Source of the DNA: Tretioscincus oriximinensis
Taxonomy: Eukaryota > Chordata > Lepidosauria > Squamata > Gymnophthalmidae
DNA length: 64,000 bases
NCBI GenBank assembly: GCA_022410635.1
Contig: JAJVDF010000253.1
Span: 375,740 to 439,739, forward strand
Reading direction: 5' to 3'
In this document: piece by piece, positions 11,494 through 23,375 of the stretch
Position numbering within the stretch: the stretch's first letter is position 1
Layout: every line of letters starts with the position of its first letter
Translations under genes and position numbers: made by a program
The notes under the pieces: model-generated
What the model was told of the DNA's origin: nothing
Databases searched by the model: none
Seen by the model: only the letters and a program-made list of their open reading frames with translations

Positions 11494-11711
11494 AAGGCTG
11501 ACCAGATGACCCCTTATGGGGGTGGGGGGTGGGGGTTTGAAAACCCATTTTTGCGGTGCCTCCTGTTTTTTTCTGAGGAAAAAAAATTAATAAACAAAAT
11601 ATTTTTCAAGAAAATTTTTTTTTTAATTTTTTTTTTCCTCAGAAAAAACTGGGAGGCATCCCCAAACTGGGTTTTTTAAGGCCCCCCCAAAGGGGTCATC
11701 TGGTCAGCCTA
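11494..11711. mobile_element. Palindromic MITE, copy 1 (AGGCTGACC family)
   Basis: A 218-bp near-complete palindrome: 'aggctgaccagatgacccc' at the left reappears inverted as 'ggggtcatctggtcagcct' at the right end. The centre is A/T-rich. It is flanked by TTCCAG on both sides (11488-11493 and 11712-11717). Relatives at 35688-36115 and from 63895 to the window edge. Probably a non-autonomous hAT-like element, with no coding capacity. Confidence 0.8.
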
Positions 11712-12319
11712 TTCCAGCAATGGACTGGCCAGGGTTCCTAAATGCCCAATGGCAAGTGGGACCCTGATACATGCTGTAGATCCTTCTGCCCGCCCAGCAT
11801 TTTACCTGCTTTTAAAATGCTGCAGCTGGTCCGTAGTGCTTGACGCTTTGTGCGCACTCAGCACAAGTCATGCAGTTCGCGTATGTGAATTCACATATAC
11901 GCTGGGTGGGGAAGATGCTGCCCACTGACTCTGCTGCCAGCCAATGGGTGGGCTCCGTCCCCCAGTCCCCCAGTGATGGTTTCTGTCACATCCTTCTCTA
12001 ACTTTTTTTGTATTCAGACTGAATTGAATTGAATGTTCAACATAATTATGTTTTTTTTCTGAACACCATGTGACTCAGTTGCACATCCACTATAGAAAAC
12101 CACCTTTGTATTTACTATGGCTCTTTACACACTGGGTCTTCCTGTGGAACAAATCTCAGAATAGGAACCTGTCATCTGAATGGTAAGGCAAACTATGACT
12201 GCATCTCTAAAAAATTCTCGCTACAAAGGTCTAATATTTTCTCCAGATACAGAAATGAAGCTCCTCCTCTTCCTCTTCTTCTTGTGTTTTCCTACAAATC
12301 TCATGAGGCATTTNGTACT
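11712..12319. other. Intron, mostly unique
   Basis: No exon. The segment around 12148-12200 ('ctcagaataggaacctgtca') faintly resembles the outer part of the GTAGACTATGG hairpin family. Confidence 0.4.
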
Positions 12320-12640
12320 GACAGTTCCCAAGAAACCCTGTTAACCTTCTGTCATTGGTTGCTGCCTCACCTCGTTACTAGGTGGATGAAGACAAAGAGA
12401 AAACAAAAACCCTCATTCTGAAAACCTTGGAGGTTTCAGGCTGCTGTAATGGGAGTGAATAAAATAAAATGCTATATTTTTCAGCCTAAATTCAGTAAGC
12501 AAAACAGCTTTTTTATGCCCTGTCTTGCTGAAAAGAATTGTGAGGCAGAGCTGGAGCTTTTGGAAGATCTCACAGTGGAAGATCTCATGAGGCAGAAAAG
12601 TGTAAAAGGGCTTGGAGGAAAAAACACAATATTGGACCTT
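12320..12640 (+). repeat. Unclassified interspersed repeat (family G), copy 1
   Basis: Shares 'tctgtcattggttgctgcct' and 'gaggcagagctggagct...ggaagatctc' with 47030-47180, and aligns more loosely to 42750-43000. No coding content is supported. Confidence 0.55.
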
Positions 12641-12725
12641 CCTAGCGCTACCACTGCTGGTTCAATGCAATTATGTGAGGGAAATTCCCCATAATCACAC
12701 CATAACAGTATGAAGAAGCACCCTA
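12620..12725 (+). repeat. Unclassified repeat (family F), copy 1
   Basis: 'cacaatattggaccttccta', 'ctaccactgctgg', 'ccccataatcacaccataa', 'cagtatgaagaa'. The same order recurs at 38405-38520 and 43300-43390. Confidence 0.6.
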
Positions 12726-12726
12726 T

Positions 12727-12790
12727 AGCAGATCTGCCATAGTCTGCACTAGCATGCAGATGTCAGGACCCTGCTGTGAAACATAACCCA
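12727..12790. mobile_element. Half copy of GTAGACTATGG hairpin MITE
   Basis: Contains only the right arm 'ctgccatagtctgcactagc' and a terminal 'gaaacataaccc'. It lies directly before a SINE. Confidence 0.45.
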
Positions 12791-12794
12791 GAAG

Positions 12795-13055
12795 AAAAAG
12801 CAGGAGGAGAAGGAGGAGGAGAAGAACTGTGTTTTTATACACAAATGGACTCAAAGCAGCTTACAAACTATTTTCCGCCCACTTACATTCTATCTCCCCC
12901 ATCACAATGAGACGATGGTACCTAGTCATCTCCTTGTAGTTGCTCACTTTNGAACAGCTAAGATGGCTGAAGGTAAGGCCAGTAGAGGGTGCTCACCCTT
13001 CTCTATGGCCAACTGCTTCTTAACTTCTGTACCACCAAGCGGCTCAATAAGGCTT
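12795..13055 (-). mobile_element. tRNA-derived SINE
   Basis: Reverse copy: the tail 'aggaggagaagaactgtg', then 'ggactcaaagcagcttacaa', 'gccagtagagggtgctcacc'. The head is degraded. Confidence 0.78.
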
Positions 13056-14245
<1,190 letters not shown>

Positions 14246-14349
14246 CTCTGCTGCCCAGCATTAGAAACAAGGAACCCTCTGTGAACCTGAAGAGCAGGAG
14301 AATAAAGAGTGACAAGAGGTTGTTATGTTTTTTTAACCCAGGGAGTCAT

Positions 14350-14519
14350 CTGTCTATGGAACCTATTATCAGAAGACATGGCATCAGACCAATGTAATAG
14401 CCAATTCAGTGGCTACTAGAATGGATCCCTAGATACTAACTNCATGTTAGAAAGATAAACAGGATGCCTCTATATATGCCAATTGTAGGGACTTGAAAGG
14501 TTTTACTATATCTTCTGTC
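14350..14519 (+). mobile_element. Degenerate CR1 lineage B fragment
   Basis: 'ggctactagaatggatccct' and 'caggatgcctctatata' loosely follow the lineage B 3' text. Weak match. Confidence 0.35.
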
Positions 14520-14860
14520 TGTATTATTTACTTAGATGCATTTCTATACCACTTTATACCCAAAGGTCTCAAAGTGGTATCAATAAATACAGAATGAACA
14601 TATTAAAACAACAGTGTCTGAAAGGAGGGGAGAGCTGTTTTTCAGCCAAAGACAAGGATAAGGGAGTTGGAGATTGATGCATCTCAGGAGGGAGACTGTT
14701 CCATAGTCTGGGGGCTGCCATGGAGAAGCCTCCATCCNAGGTTCTCACCCTTTTTGCTATTGAGAGGGGTGTTATAATTATGAGGGCATCTTAAGGCATG
14801 GGCAGATATAGAAGAAGGCATTCATTTAGGTATTTGGGGTCCAAGTTATTTCATAGTTAG
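14520..14860 (-). mobile_element. L2-like LINE 3' region
   Basis: Reverse copy starting 'tttacttagatgcatttcta', 'ccactttatacccaaaggtc', then 'ccatagtctgggggctgcca'. The same order is seen at 20060-20160, 24420-24640 and 33100-33560. Confidence 0.6.
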
Positions 14861-14990
14861 GGCATTGTTCTATATTTAATCTATCTTAATCTTGTGTTTT
14901 TTTATTGTCATCTGGCCTGAGCCTTTCAGGTATAGGGCAAAATATAAATGTAAGTAAATAAATAAATGAATGAATAAATAAATAAAAGTT
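14861..14990 (+). mobile_element. L2-like 3' end with (TAAA)n tail
   Basis: 'cctgagcctttcaggtatag', 'ggcaaaatataaatgtaag', then taaataaataaat. The opposite orientation to the preceding fragment makes an inverted pair. Confidence 0.6.
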
Positions 14991-15109
14991 GGGGGGTGTT
15001 CCTGCTTTAGTCCAGTTCTACAGCACTAAAGATAGATTAAGAATATTTGTTGGACAGCGCCACAAGCTCTATCACCACACACGAATCATACCAAGTTAAT
15101 AGCAACATC

Positions 15110-15540
15110 ATCTTCAATCCGCCCCATTAAGTAAAGTGAGCCTTTGTTGCAAAATTTCTAGCCACTGCAGGTTGTCCGATTTCACAGTGTACATTTGTAA
15201 AATCCCCCCCCCCCCCCAAAAAAAAAACCTTTGTGAGACATTCAGCTTTGTGACCATTGCAAATCTTGGGAGACTTCAATAGCCTTTGAGACTTGCATGG
15301 AATGCTGGGAACCGNAGGCAGCCAACCCTTATGGGGCTCTTAATGTGATGAGACTGCTAGGCAATGTTTTGGAACAGGGTGGAAACCTGAAGTTGGCAGA
15401 AGTGCAACTGAGAACAATTTTTTCCGGACTTTAAAAGAAATAGCGACTTGCGGATGTAATGAGGAAGCACCTATAGAATACGTTTTGGGCAGTATACCCC
15501 CACTCCCGCTATGGAGCAACTCACAAGCAGTCACCACAGA
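15110..15540 (+). repeat. Unclassified interspersed repeat (family D)
   Basis: Shares 'agccactgcaggttgtccga', 'ttgtaaaatcc' and 'gaatgctgggaa' with 29870-30030 and 25440-25690. It includes a poly-C/poly-A run at 15204-15229. Confidence 0.5.
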
Positions 15541-16124
15541 AGCTTAGGGTGTGTGAGAGTATTTTCTAATCTGAACCAAGAAGGGAGTTTCAGAAAATCT
15601 AAACCGGCACTTAATTCTAAGCTCCTGCAAACTTAGCAGCCCTTAAAACAGCCNTCGAGAAAGAGTACCAAAAGGCACGTGGTTGTCAGAAGTGATGCTG
15701 GAAGTGGTAATCAAACCAGGATAATGAAGTTGTCTGTTGAGAAATGCAAAAGATTATGTGGGAAATGTGTAATAAAGCAAACCTCTCCGTAATGGAATGC
15801 TCATTCGGCATGTGTGTTCTGTTACTGGCTTCCCCAGCCAGATGGCTTCGCGCGCCGACTGCCAGGTCTCTTGAAACAGCCGCCACATACTGGATGGGGA
15901 AGAGGCTGCTGTGCGTGCAACGGCGGCAGCTTCAACAGAACACACAGACGGCTGTAGTGCTGAGACAATGGGAGACTATTACCATATAACTACATTATCA
16001 AGGCTAAGCGTTTGGCAGGCCCGACACTGGCTTCATCTGCTTAGTTCAGGGAAAGATCTCAGAAATATTCTGGAGCTCTCCTACCTTCTGGTAGAGGGCA
16101 GAATTATTCTCCAACCCCAGAAAT
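15541..16124. other. Intron, mostly unique
   Basis: Slightly GC-richer at 15830-15960, with overlapping short frames. No domain or splice context found. Confidence 0.4.
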
Positions 16125-16340
16125 GAAGAACGTAAGAAATGTCACACTGGATCAGATCCAGATCTTTACATAAGAAAGTAAGAGGAGCCTTGCTGAATGG
16201 GGCCACAGCCCATCTAGCCCAGCCTTCTGTCTCACACAGTGGCCCACCCATTGCCCCTGGGCATCTCAAGCAGAAGAAGGAAATCCCTTCACTTCTTCTC
16301 AACTCCTGGAATGGGGATGAGTCCTGCCGAAGTCTATACT
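16125..16340 (-). mobile_element. CR1-type LINE 3' end (lineage B)
   Basis: 'aagaaagtaagaggagcctt', 'gctgaatggggccacagccc', 'atctagcccagccttctgtc', truncated after 'aactcctggaatgggga'. A further short piece, 'ggcccaccaactgcacttgg', lies at 16383-16440. Confidence 0.82.
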
Positions 16341-16384
16341 GGTATGTGCACAAGCCAAATTAGACTTGCCATAGTCTACACTGG
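16341..16384. mobile_element. Half copy of GTAGACTATGG hairpin MITE
   Basis: 'acttgccatagtctacactg' sits between two pieces of the same CR1 lineage B 3' end, as if inserted there. Confidence 0.45.
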
Positions 16385-16470
16385 CCCACCAACTGCACTT
16401 GGGCATCTCAAGGAAAGAAGATGTCATATATGAGCAATTTCAGTCTATTCTCTTAGGACTTTTCTTCCTA

Positions 16471-16823
16471 CTAAGGCTGCATCCACATGCAGCAATGAAG
16501 TTTGGAGTTTGTCCCAGCAGCTCCTGCAGATGTAATGGCGGTTTATCAGCAACACAGTCACTGCAAACCTGCCTTGCATTGGGTTTAATGAAAGCTAATA
16601 TTTTCAGCTCTCACAGTGCTCCGCGCCGAAAATCTGCTGCTTGTTTTAATCTGGCCTNTTCAGCAGACCGAGCAGAGGGAAGGCTGCGCTTGGCCTCTCA
16701 GGGTCTGGCGTGTCCTTCCTCCCTCCTACCTATGGTGGCCGCTGCGTGAGCTACGCAGACGGCTGCCCACCCACAGCAAGAGGTAGGATCACGCTAAAGT
16801 CCCGTGTGTGGATGCAGCCTAAG
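16471..16823. mobile_element. MITE with GGCTGCATCCACA ends
   Basis: Left end 'ctaaggctgcatccacatg' and right end 'gtgtggatgcagcctaag' are inverted copies of 17 bp with one mismatch. No ORF of interest. Similar ends at 20161/20580 and isolated ends at 10665, 29791 and 38571. The target duplication is not clear. Confidence 0.65.
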
Positions 16824-17095
16824 ATTCAGCATCGGTGATCATTATCCTTCTTGATTAGGCTGTTGCCCCACCTGATCTATACCTGCACTACCGGTCTCCT
16901 GGCTTCCAAGTCTCCACTCTTGCTTGACAGTCTGGCAACAGAAAATATTATTCGATTTCCTCCCCTAAGGTAAAAATCCATGCATTTGATTGCCCAAATA
17001 GTGCCATTTCCTCCCTGTTCCATATTGGACAAATTCCGCACTCTGGATTAAGTCCATAGCTTGCATCCTTTCAACATGGCAGGTCAACCTCTAAC

Positions 17096-17616
17096 TGTAA
17101 ATAAAACCAGCTTAACGCACAAGGGTTGTGCAGAAGAGATTTATTGTTCGGTTCAAGAGGCAAAAGTGCAACTTAATCTTGGCCACAGCAACTACTGAGT
17201 CAGGTTCCTCTTTATATTCTAGGCCCCAAACAATAAGGTCTTTTCCCTCTGTGTAATTATGCGGCACCACCAGATCTCTTTATTCAAAACAGCATCTATA
17301 TTAATAAACTGCATTGTGACGATCGGCCTGCTAAACAGTTGCCACAAGGAGGTCACTGTGATCCCGCTTGTTTTTGAACCGCCGTAGGGGCTCACTCCCC
17401 GAGCAGACTCAAAACCCACCTCCCTCCAACCCATGAAGGCCCAACCCTGCCTGCTCAGAGCATCCACCCACTGCTGCCCACTCTGAATCATCCTCAACAC
17501 ACCCATGCACCTCCTGGCCTCAGCCACTAAAGCTTGTGTCAACCCCATCCATCAGGAGNATCCATGACCTTAATCTACACCCACACTTTTGCAGGCTTTT
17601 CCAACTAGTATCAACA
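17096..17616 (-). mobile_element. LTR-like sequence, sense to KIRREL3
   Basis: On the minus strand a TATAAA (17216-17211) is followed 66 bp later by AATAAA (17145-17140), and the unit ends ATTTACA. That order is what an LTR promoter and polyadenylation site would show. A candidate start, TGTTGATACTAG, lies at 17616. The 17281-17616 part is homologous to 38620-38960 ('atctatattaataaactgca', 'gcaggcttttccaacta'). No target duplication found. Boundaries are inferred. Confidence 0.5.
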
Positions 17617-17936
17617 TATTGACAGAAAATACAAGACAATGGCAACAAAAATAACTGCAGCAGAGTTATATACATAAATATATACAAGACCATCATACTT
17701 TCCTCATACATTCTTCCCCTTCCTGCTTTAGTTGGAACCAGCTTCACAGTTTGACTAGGTTTAGTTTTACAACTGGCCATGATAATCCAGTAACAATTCT
17801 TCTCCAGCTCAGTCAGGTCATCCCCGCATGCTCAACTACTTCCCACGAGAATAACAATCAGTGTCACACCTATGATGAGTCGCCGTACAAAAGATGGCGC
17901 CCGTGCTTACATAACCAGGTGCATCAGAAGATCTTA

Positions 17937-18068
<132 letters not shown>

Positions 18069-18479
18069 TTAGCTACCGCATCTTTTGTGTGTTGGATGCT
18101 ATCTATCCACCGTGTTGTTTCCACCTGTCGTCCGGGGACAATGATGGATGATTTTGCATCAACTAACCTGCACACCTTTCTGACCTTAGAGTCCAGGATC
18201 CCCCAAGTGAAATCTCTTTTGTGAGCCAAGGTTGGCTTTTGGGCAGCGTAAATCTGGGAGCAATTATTTCTTCCACAGTTTCTTTTCTGAATGACTTTGG
18301 GAAGGTTATTTTATTGTTCACTGTGTGTACAACCATAGCAAGTTTCATCGGCTCAAAGAGTAAACACAGGTTGAAGAGAAAAACATACCTTCTTCGTAGG
18401 ATAGGACTTGAGCTTTGTGTGAAACATTCATTAAAGGCAATTATGGTTTTGTGACCATACAGGTGACCATATAGATGGT

Positions 18480-18960
18480 CGCATTAATCTAAGGTGCTGT
18501 TCCAACCCATATTTTTAAACCATCTTCAGCCCCAGACTAAACATGGAAAAAACTGCCCCCCCCAATTAAGGCCCCCTCCCCACGATCTGTTTTATTCCAG
18601 AATTTACACTAAATCAGGATTAACCCATTTGCGATTACCTCCACACTTATTTTCAATATTTGACGCTGTTTCCTGTTTTCCCATGATGTTTCCTTGTATT
18701 CTTGACACGACATATCTCATAAGTCATTGCTGTGTTTGTCTTACTTCAATTCCCAGCATTCTCTGCGAGTCGAGAGCCAATGAACTTTTACATCTAGCCT
18801 CNAAGTCTCGCANTATCTAATATGTTCTCATGATAGAATGCCCTGAAACAGATTTTTAGCAGATTTACACAGCAGCTCGAAATGTAGTCAGAAAAAAGGA
18901 TCTATAAGAAAACCGGGAACAAAGACCTTTTTGATGAGTGGATCACTGCACTTCTGTGAA
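18480..18960 (+). repeat. Unclassified interspersed repeat (family D-like)
   Basis: 'cagcattctctgcgagtcga' and 'ccaatgaacttttacatcta' are related in reverse to 25530-25600 and 29990-30030. The ends are not defined. Confidence 0.4.
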
Positions 18961-19928
18961 CATGTAGGGCAGGTAGATTATAACATAGGTACCATTGCAG
19001 TAAAAACATCTTGTGTGGAGGCACAATTAGTCCAGACTCTCAGGACTGAAGGTGGATTAAAAGCNAGTTGCTAGGACACTTGGACAGGGTTTGTACATAA
19101 GGCCTGCTTATGGGCAGCCATATGCACTGGGATGCTCATGATTTATTGGCCTCAGGTCCAATCCAGTAGAAGCACTGATAATTTCATTTGCATTGACATA
19201 TGCGACTATTTGCTAAAAGACATTCCTGGTGCCAGAAACTCCTAGCAGATGGGCCTTGTTAAAAGTCAAGATGCCTTCATGGGGATTTCCTTCAATTGTT
19301 AACTAGTTAACAACTGTTTTTTAACATACAGCCCTTCAGCCATTTTGGCTAGCCAATGCAGGAGGGGGGAGAGAAGAGAGGGGAGAATTCTTGCTGGTGA
19401 TAAAAAGGGAGCTAATTCCTGTGTGGCATATTAAATTGTCACACAGAAAATTTGAAACAGGAGGCTCTTGTCATCTCAGAAATCTGTTGCCTCTGCATTC
19501 TCTGAGCCAGTCTGGCTCAATTTCCCCCTCGTGTTCTGGCTGACACAATTGCTTGAGGCGGATACTCCATTATGCTCTGGTTGGCATTGTGTACCAATGG
19601 AGATAGGATCCGTGTGCACTGCGGATGAGCGGGTCAAGGAAGATCAATATAAAGACACCCAGACAGAAAAACAGGCATGCACAAACACCCATTGCTATTC
19701 CTCAGACCACCATGCTTTCAGTTCCATCAAAGACCTTCTGCAAACGCTAATGTTGTCTGGGTAAGCTAGGGCAATAGGAGATATCTAGTGGAAATGGCCG
19801 AAATTCTGTGATTTCAGGGGAATTTTAGTGGGACTTTTCCTGCAATTTTTAAGAAATATATATACACAACACGAAAACTGGACTGAATGGATAAATAAAT
19901 AGAAAGCGTGGACTCTGAATTTACCTCA
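18961..19928. other. Intron, mostly unique
   Basis: No exon. Contains an 18-bp perfect palindrome, TTGTTAACTAGTTAACAA, at 19296-19313. Confidence 0.45.
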
Positions 19929-19951
19929 CACACACACACACACACACACAC
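19929..19951. repeat. (CA)n microsatellite
   Basis: Uninterrupted dinucleotide run. Confidence 0.97.
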
Positions 19952-19983
19952 AATATGCCCCAAAGCTGGTTAATAAATAAAAC

Positions 19984-20051
19984 AGATTTTTTTNAAAAAA
20001 TCTGAATATACAGAAATGATGATTGACACCCTTCAAGGGGTGTCAATCATC
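19984..20051. repeat. Two adjacent perfect hairpins
   Basis: 'cagattttttt N aaaaaatctg' at 19984-20004 is followed by 14-bp arms gatgattgacaccc / gggtgtcaatcatc (20018-20031 and 20038-20051) around a 6-base loop. It may be the remnant terminus of a DNA transposon. Confidence 0.6.
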
Positions 20052-20059
20052 TAGAGTTG

Positions 20060-20160
20060 TCAATAGCCTCATGATCCTTCCATAATATGGGGGCTGCTAC
20101 TGAGATGGCTCTGTCTGGGAATCCCACCCTCTTTGGTACTGAAAAGGGGTAGAAAGGCAG
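20060..20160 (-). mobile_element. L2-like LINE 3' fragment
   Basis: 'aatatgggggctgctactga' and 'caccctctttggtactgaaa' match the interior of the 14.52-14.86 kb copy. Confidence 0.5.
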
Positions 20161-20580
20161 AAGCTGCATCCACACCTTTACAGTTTATTCTGGATTTTGT
20201 CATTCTGACAGTTCTTGGCAAACAAGATTTTCCAATCATGAGACACCCACTTCTGGCAGCCATTTTGTTTGCTGGTTGTCGAGAGGAAGTGCCGTGGTCC
20301 CTCCCCCCAAATGCTATTGGTTCATCCGCTGTCAGTNTTAGACTTCACACAGCCCTTTTGTGAGATAAGGGGAAATGTAAATTTCAGCATTCTCACAATT
20401 TCTCATTAAAAATTGTCCACACAGCATAGCCCTTCCGATTTAACCCTCTATCCTGATCTGACAGCGGGCTTTCTCCATTTACTGATAATCTGGATTTAAA
20501 ACTTGCATTTTGCAATTTGATCTAACAATGCAAACTATTTGATCTAACAATGCAAACAATGAGTCTATTTGGATGCAGCC
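20161..20580. mobile_element. MITE with GGCTGCATCCA ends, copy 2
   Basis: 'agctgcatccacacc' at the left and 'atttggatgcagcc' at the right. The interior 'ggcagccattttgtttgctg' and 'ccccaaatgctattgg' is shared, inverted, with 36300-36510. Confidence 0.6.
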
Positions 20581-20846
20581 AGCGTGACAAAATCTGTAAA
20601 GGTATGAATGCAGCACTTTAAAGCCAGAAAACCAATCATACGGATTATTGGGGGGGAAAACAAGAATAAACAACAGCCATGGAGTAATGAATTGCAAGCT
20701 GTGATTTACTGCAAGGTCTCCTGGGACATGTAGGCAAATTCAGGGAAAGGGAAGCAAAATTCTTCAGGTTTGTGAATTGCCAGCAATTATATTAAAAATA
20801 GCGCTAAAAATGTCATCTTTCTGGATAAATCCTTATTCTTTTAGGG

Positions 20847-21155
20847 CAGGGATCCCCAAACTTTTTAAACAGGGGGCCAGTTCACTGTTCCTCAGACCAC
20901 TGGGGGGCAGGGGGGGGGACGACTATACTTTTTTAAAAAAACTATGAACAAATTCCTAGTTTTGGGGCCACCTAGTGCCATGAAGTGCACATTGTGCGCC
21001 TGTGCTATTGAAAAGGCAAGGGGTGTGTTACTGTGAGCCTGGGATTAGTCGGCTGCTAAGCAGGACTGACGGCAGCGACAACAGCATCTTGTGGTCCAGA
21101 TATATGTCCTTAGAGGACCACATGTGGCCCATGGGCCGTAGTGTGATGACTCCCG
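20847..21155. mobile_element. hAT-like non-autonomous element
   Basis: Starts CAGGGATCCCCAAACTTTTT and contains 'gaccacatgtggcccatggg', both typical of hAT/Charlie-like MITEs. Flanked by TTTTAGGG (20839-20846) and TCTTAGGG (21156-21163), an 8-bp duplication with one mismatch. The terminal repeats are diverged (9 of 15). Confidence 0.72.
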
Positions 21156-21163
21156 TCTTAGGG

Positions 21164-21829
21164 TTTTGTCAGACACCCTTGCTGAAGGCCAGGGAAGAAT
21201 CACTCTCAGTTTGGGGAAGTAAAATGAAAATGTTAACCAGGTCCTTACTTTCTCTTCTCTTCCCTCCCGCATTCTGCAAGGTCAATATTAAAACTGTTTC
21301 AAAAAATCGTAGTGATATCTCCAAAGTAAGAATGCAAAGTAATGTTTGTCTATTCCTTCTTCATTTTAACCATCCCTGCCTCACGCATCTGTCTTTAACG
21401 TTCGTGTAACATTGTGAGAGTGACTCTAAATCCCATTTAAGATGATGATGAAATCCATTCTTTTGGAGTGTTCCTGCTTAACACTGTACTATGTAATGGT
21501 TTCAGGGGCATCTACTAATTTGAAAAATTTCCTTTATCCTCTTTCATCAGCTACAAGATCTCTGCCAACTACTTACTGGTGTCAGAGGCCTTTCAGCTTT
21601 AAGGCTTTTATTTATTTTGCCGTCTCTTCCTCGCTCTCTGCTCAGACAAATAACTAAGATCCAGCAGGTATTTTAAAAAGTNAATTAAAGTGAAAGCCGA
21701 ATAACAGAAAACCCTGATTTAGTTTTGGTGTAGGTCTCACATCTCGAGAGGATGAGCTTCCTGGTGAGAGTGATAGAAGGCTGTATCGACATATTGCTTG
21801 CTTCGTGCTATAGGTAGCTTCACCGGCCA
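21164..21829. other. Intron, mostly unique
   Basis: No exon or repeat recognised. Confidence 0.45.
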
Positions 21830-21889
21830 CCACTCTTTAGGCAGAAAAGCAGTTTCTGGTGGGCAGCACTGAATGCTGATTGGCTAAAG

Positions 21890-23140
21890 AGGGGTCTTCC
21901 ATTCCAGGGCTCGCTGCTGTATAGGCTGGGGGCTGTAGTTCATAAGGCAGGGCCGTACACAGGCCAGCTGGAAGAGGATGCCCGTTGCTTGGACTACACT
22001 TCCCAGCAGGCCCCACTGCCAGCACAACAATAGCTCCATCTTGCCCTCCTCACATTTGGGCTGCTGCTCTTGCTACTGCTAGCTTCATGAAGCTGCTGGG
22101 CATTCAAGCATTTATAATAAGCCCTTGTCATCATCAGGGGCAGACTGGCCAGCATGTGGCCCACCTGTGGGCTCTAATGAAGGCCCCCTATCCCTGTCTG
22201 TGGTTTTTTTTTTTTTNAAAAACTCACCTACCTGGCATAGCCCATGCTCACGAATGTGCTTCTGCCTGCTGTTCATTCAGTACCTTCCTTCTCCACTTTC
22301 CTCATGTTCAGGTGGTGCTGAACGGACAGCAACAGGCAGAGCAGAGGAGCTCCTACATAGCTGCCTGCTGCCATTCTTTCAGAATCAGCAGCAGATCTGA
22401 ACCTCCAAGGCCACAATGTCTCAAGGTACTTTTCAGGGCTTTTCTTTTCCTGTTCTTTGCAGGTCCTTCCTGCTGACTCTATCCACTGACGCCAAATTAC
22501 TGAGGACACCAGGGAGAATACCCTGCTGCCCTTTCTGTCGTCTGTCACAAGCAGCTGAGCTGATCAAATACTGAACTGTTTCTGCCAGGTAGAATTCCTC
22601 TAAATGCCATTTACAAGACGGGGAGAAGATTTTGACATCTTTTAATGCTTAGGAATGCCCAAATGTAATTGGTGGGCCACTGGGTTGTGGCCTGGGACAA
22701 TTCAGCTCCTCTTACATGTTTTAAATAAAAAACTAAAGTAGATTTTTAGTTACTAATTTTTAATATTATGATGCATCCTTTATCTACAGATGAGGCAATT
22801 CTATTATTGAACTGGTAGGCGCTGCTGTTGTTACGTGTGTTAAAGGGTTTTTCCCCCCTGATATATCCCAAAATATGGTTGGTTTAGTGCAGAAAGGGCC
22901 CTAAATTGGCATCCTGTTTGCCACAATGACCCACATGAAGTTCTGGTGCCCACACACCCCTTAGTCTCCTGGCAACCAATATTTTTAGACCCAGTTTGCC
23001 ACTGGTTATCATGAAAAAATGACATTGAAAAGCAGGCAGAAATACAACTAAGAACCAGAAAACAGAAATTCTACCAGAAGAAACTGGAGGATAGTCACTT
23101 GTTATTGTTGGTAATGGGTACCCTATCTATAAAAGTGTTA
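21890..23140 (+). repeat. Long copy of an unclassified repeat (family H)
   Basis: The outer parts (21900-22134 and 23029-23140) match the contiguous 60375-60710 copy: 'cttcccagcaggcccc', 'ttcatgaagctgctgggcat', 'tataataagcccttgtcat', then 'aaagcaggcagaaatacaac' and 'cttgttattgttgg'. About 895 bp between them are absent from the short copy. No conserved protein is visible inside. Confidence 0.6.
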
Positions 23141-23244
23141 TTTGGGGAGAATTTCCATAGGTAATTATGAAGATCCAGTTGTAACAGCACTGGAAAGGGC
23201 TTCATAGTGGCTTCTTCCAGCTAGTCCTGCTATGTGCACAGCTT

Positions 23245-23375
23245 GGGCATCCTTATGTCAGTTTAGAGTATGGCAGGCCTCATTTGGGGCCTGCCATAGC
23301 CTACACTAACATGTAGATAGCAGGCTCTTATTCCAAGATATTGGCCAGAATAAGGCTCAGTGGGGGCAGGACAAT
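23245..23375. mobile_element. GTAGACTATGG hairpin MITE, copy
   Basis: Hairpin at 23261-23306: 'agtatggcaggcct' pairs with 'gggcctgccatagcctacac'. Followed by 'cagaataaggctcagtgggg', as at 54760. Confidence 0.65.

Noticed and set aside
21002..21409. 135-codon frame at 21.0 kb
   Set aside because: Its first third is the hAT-like element and the rest has no recognised domain.
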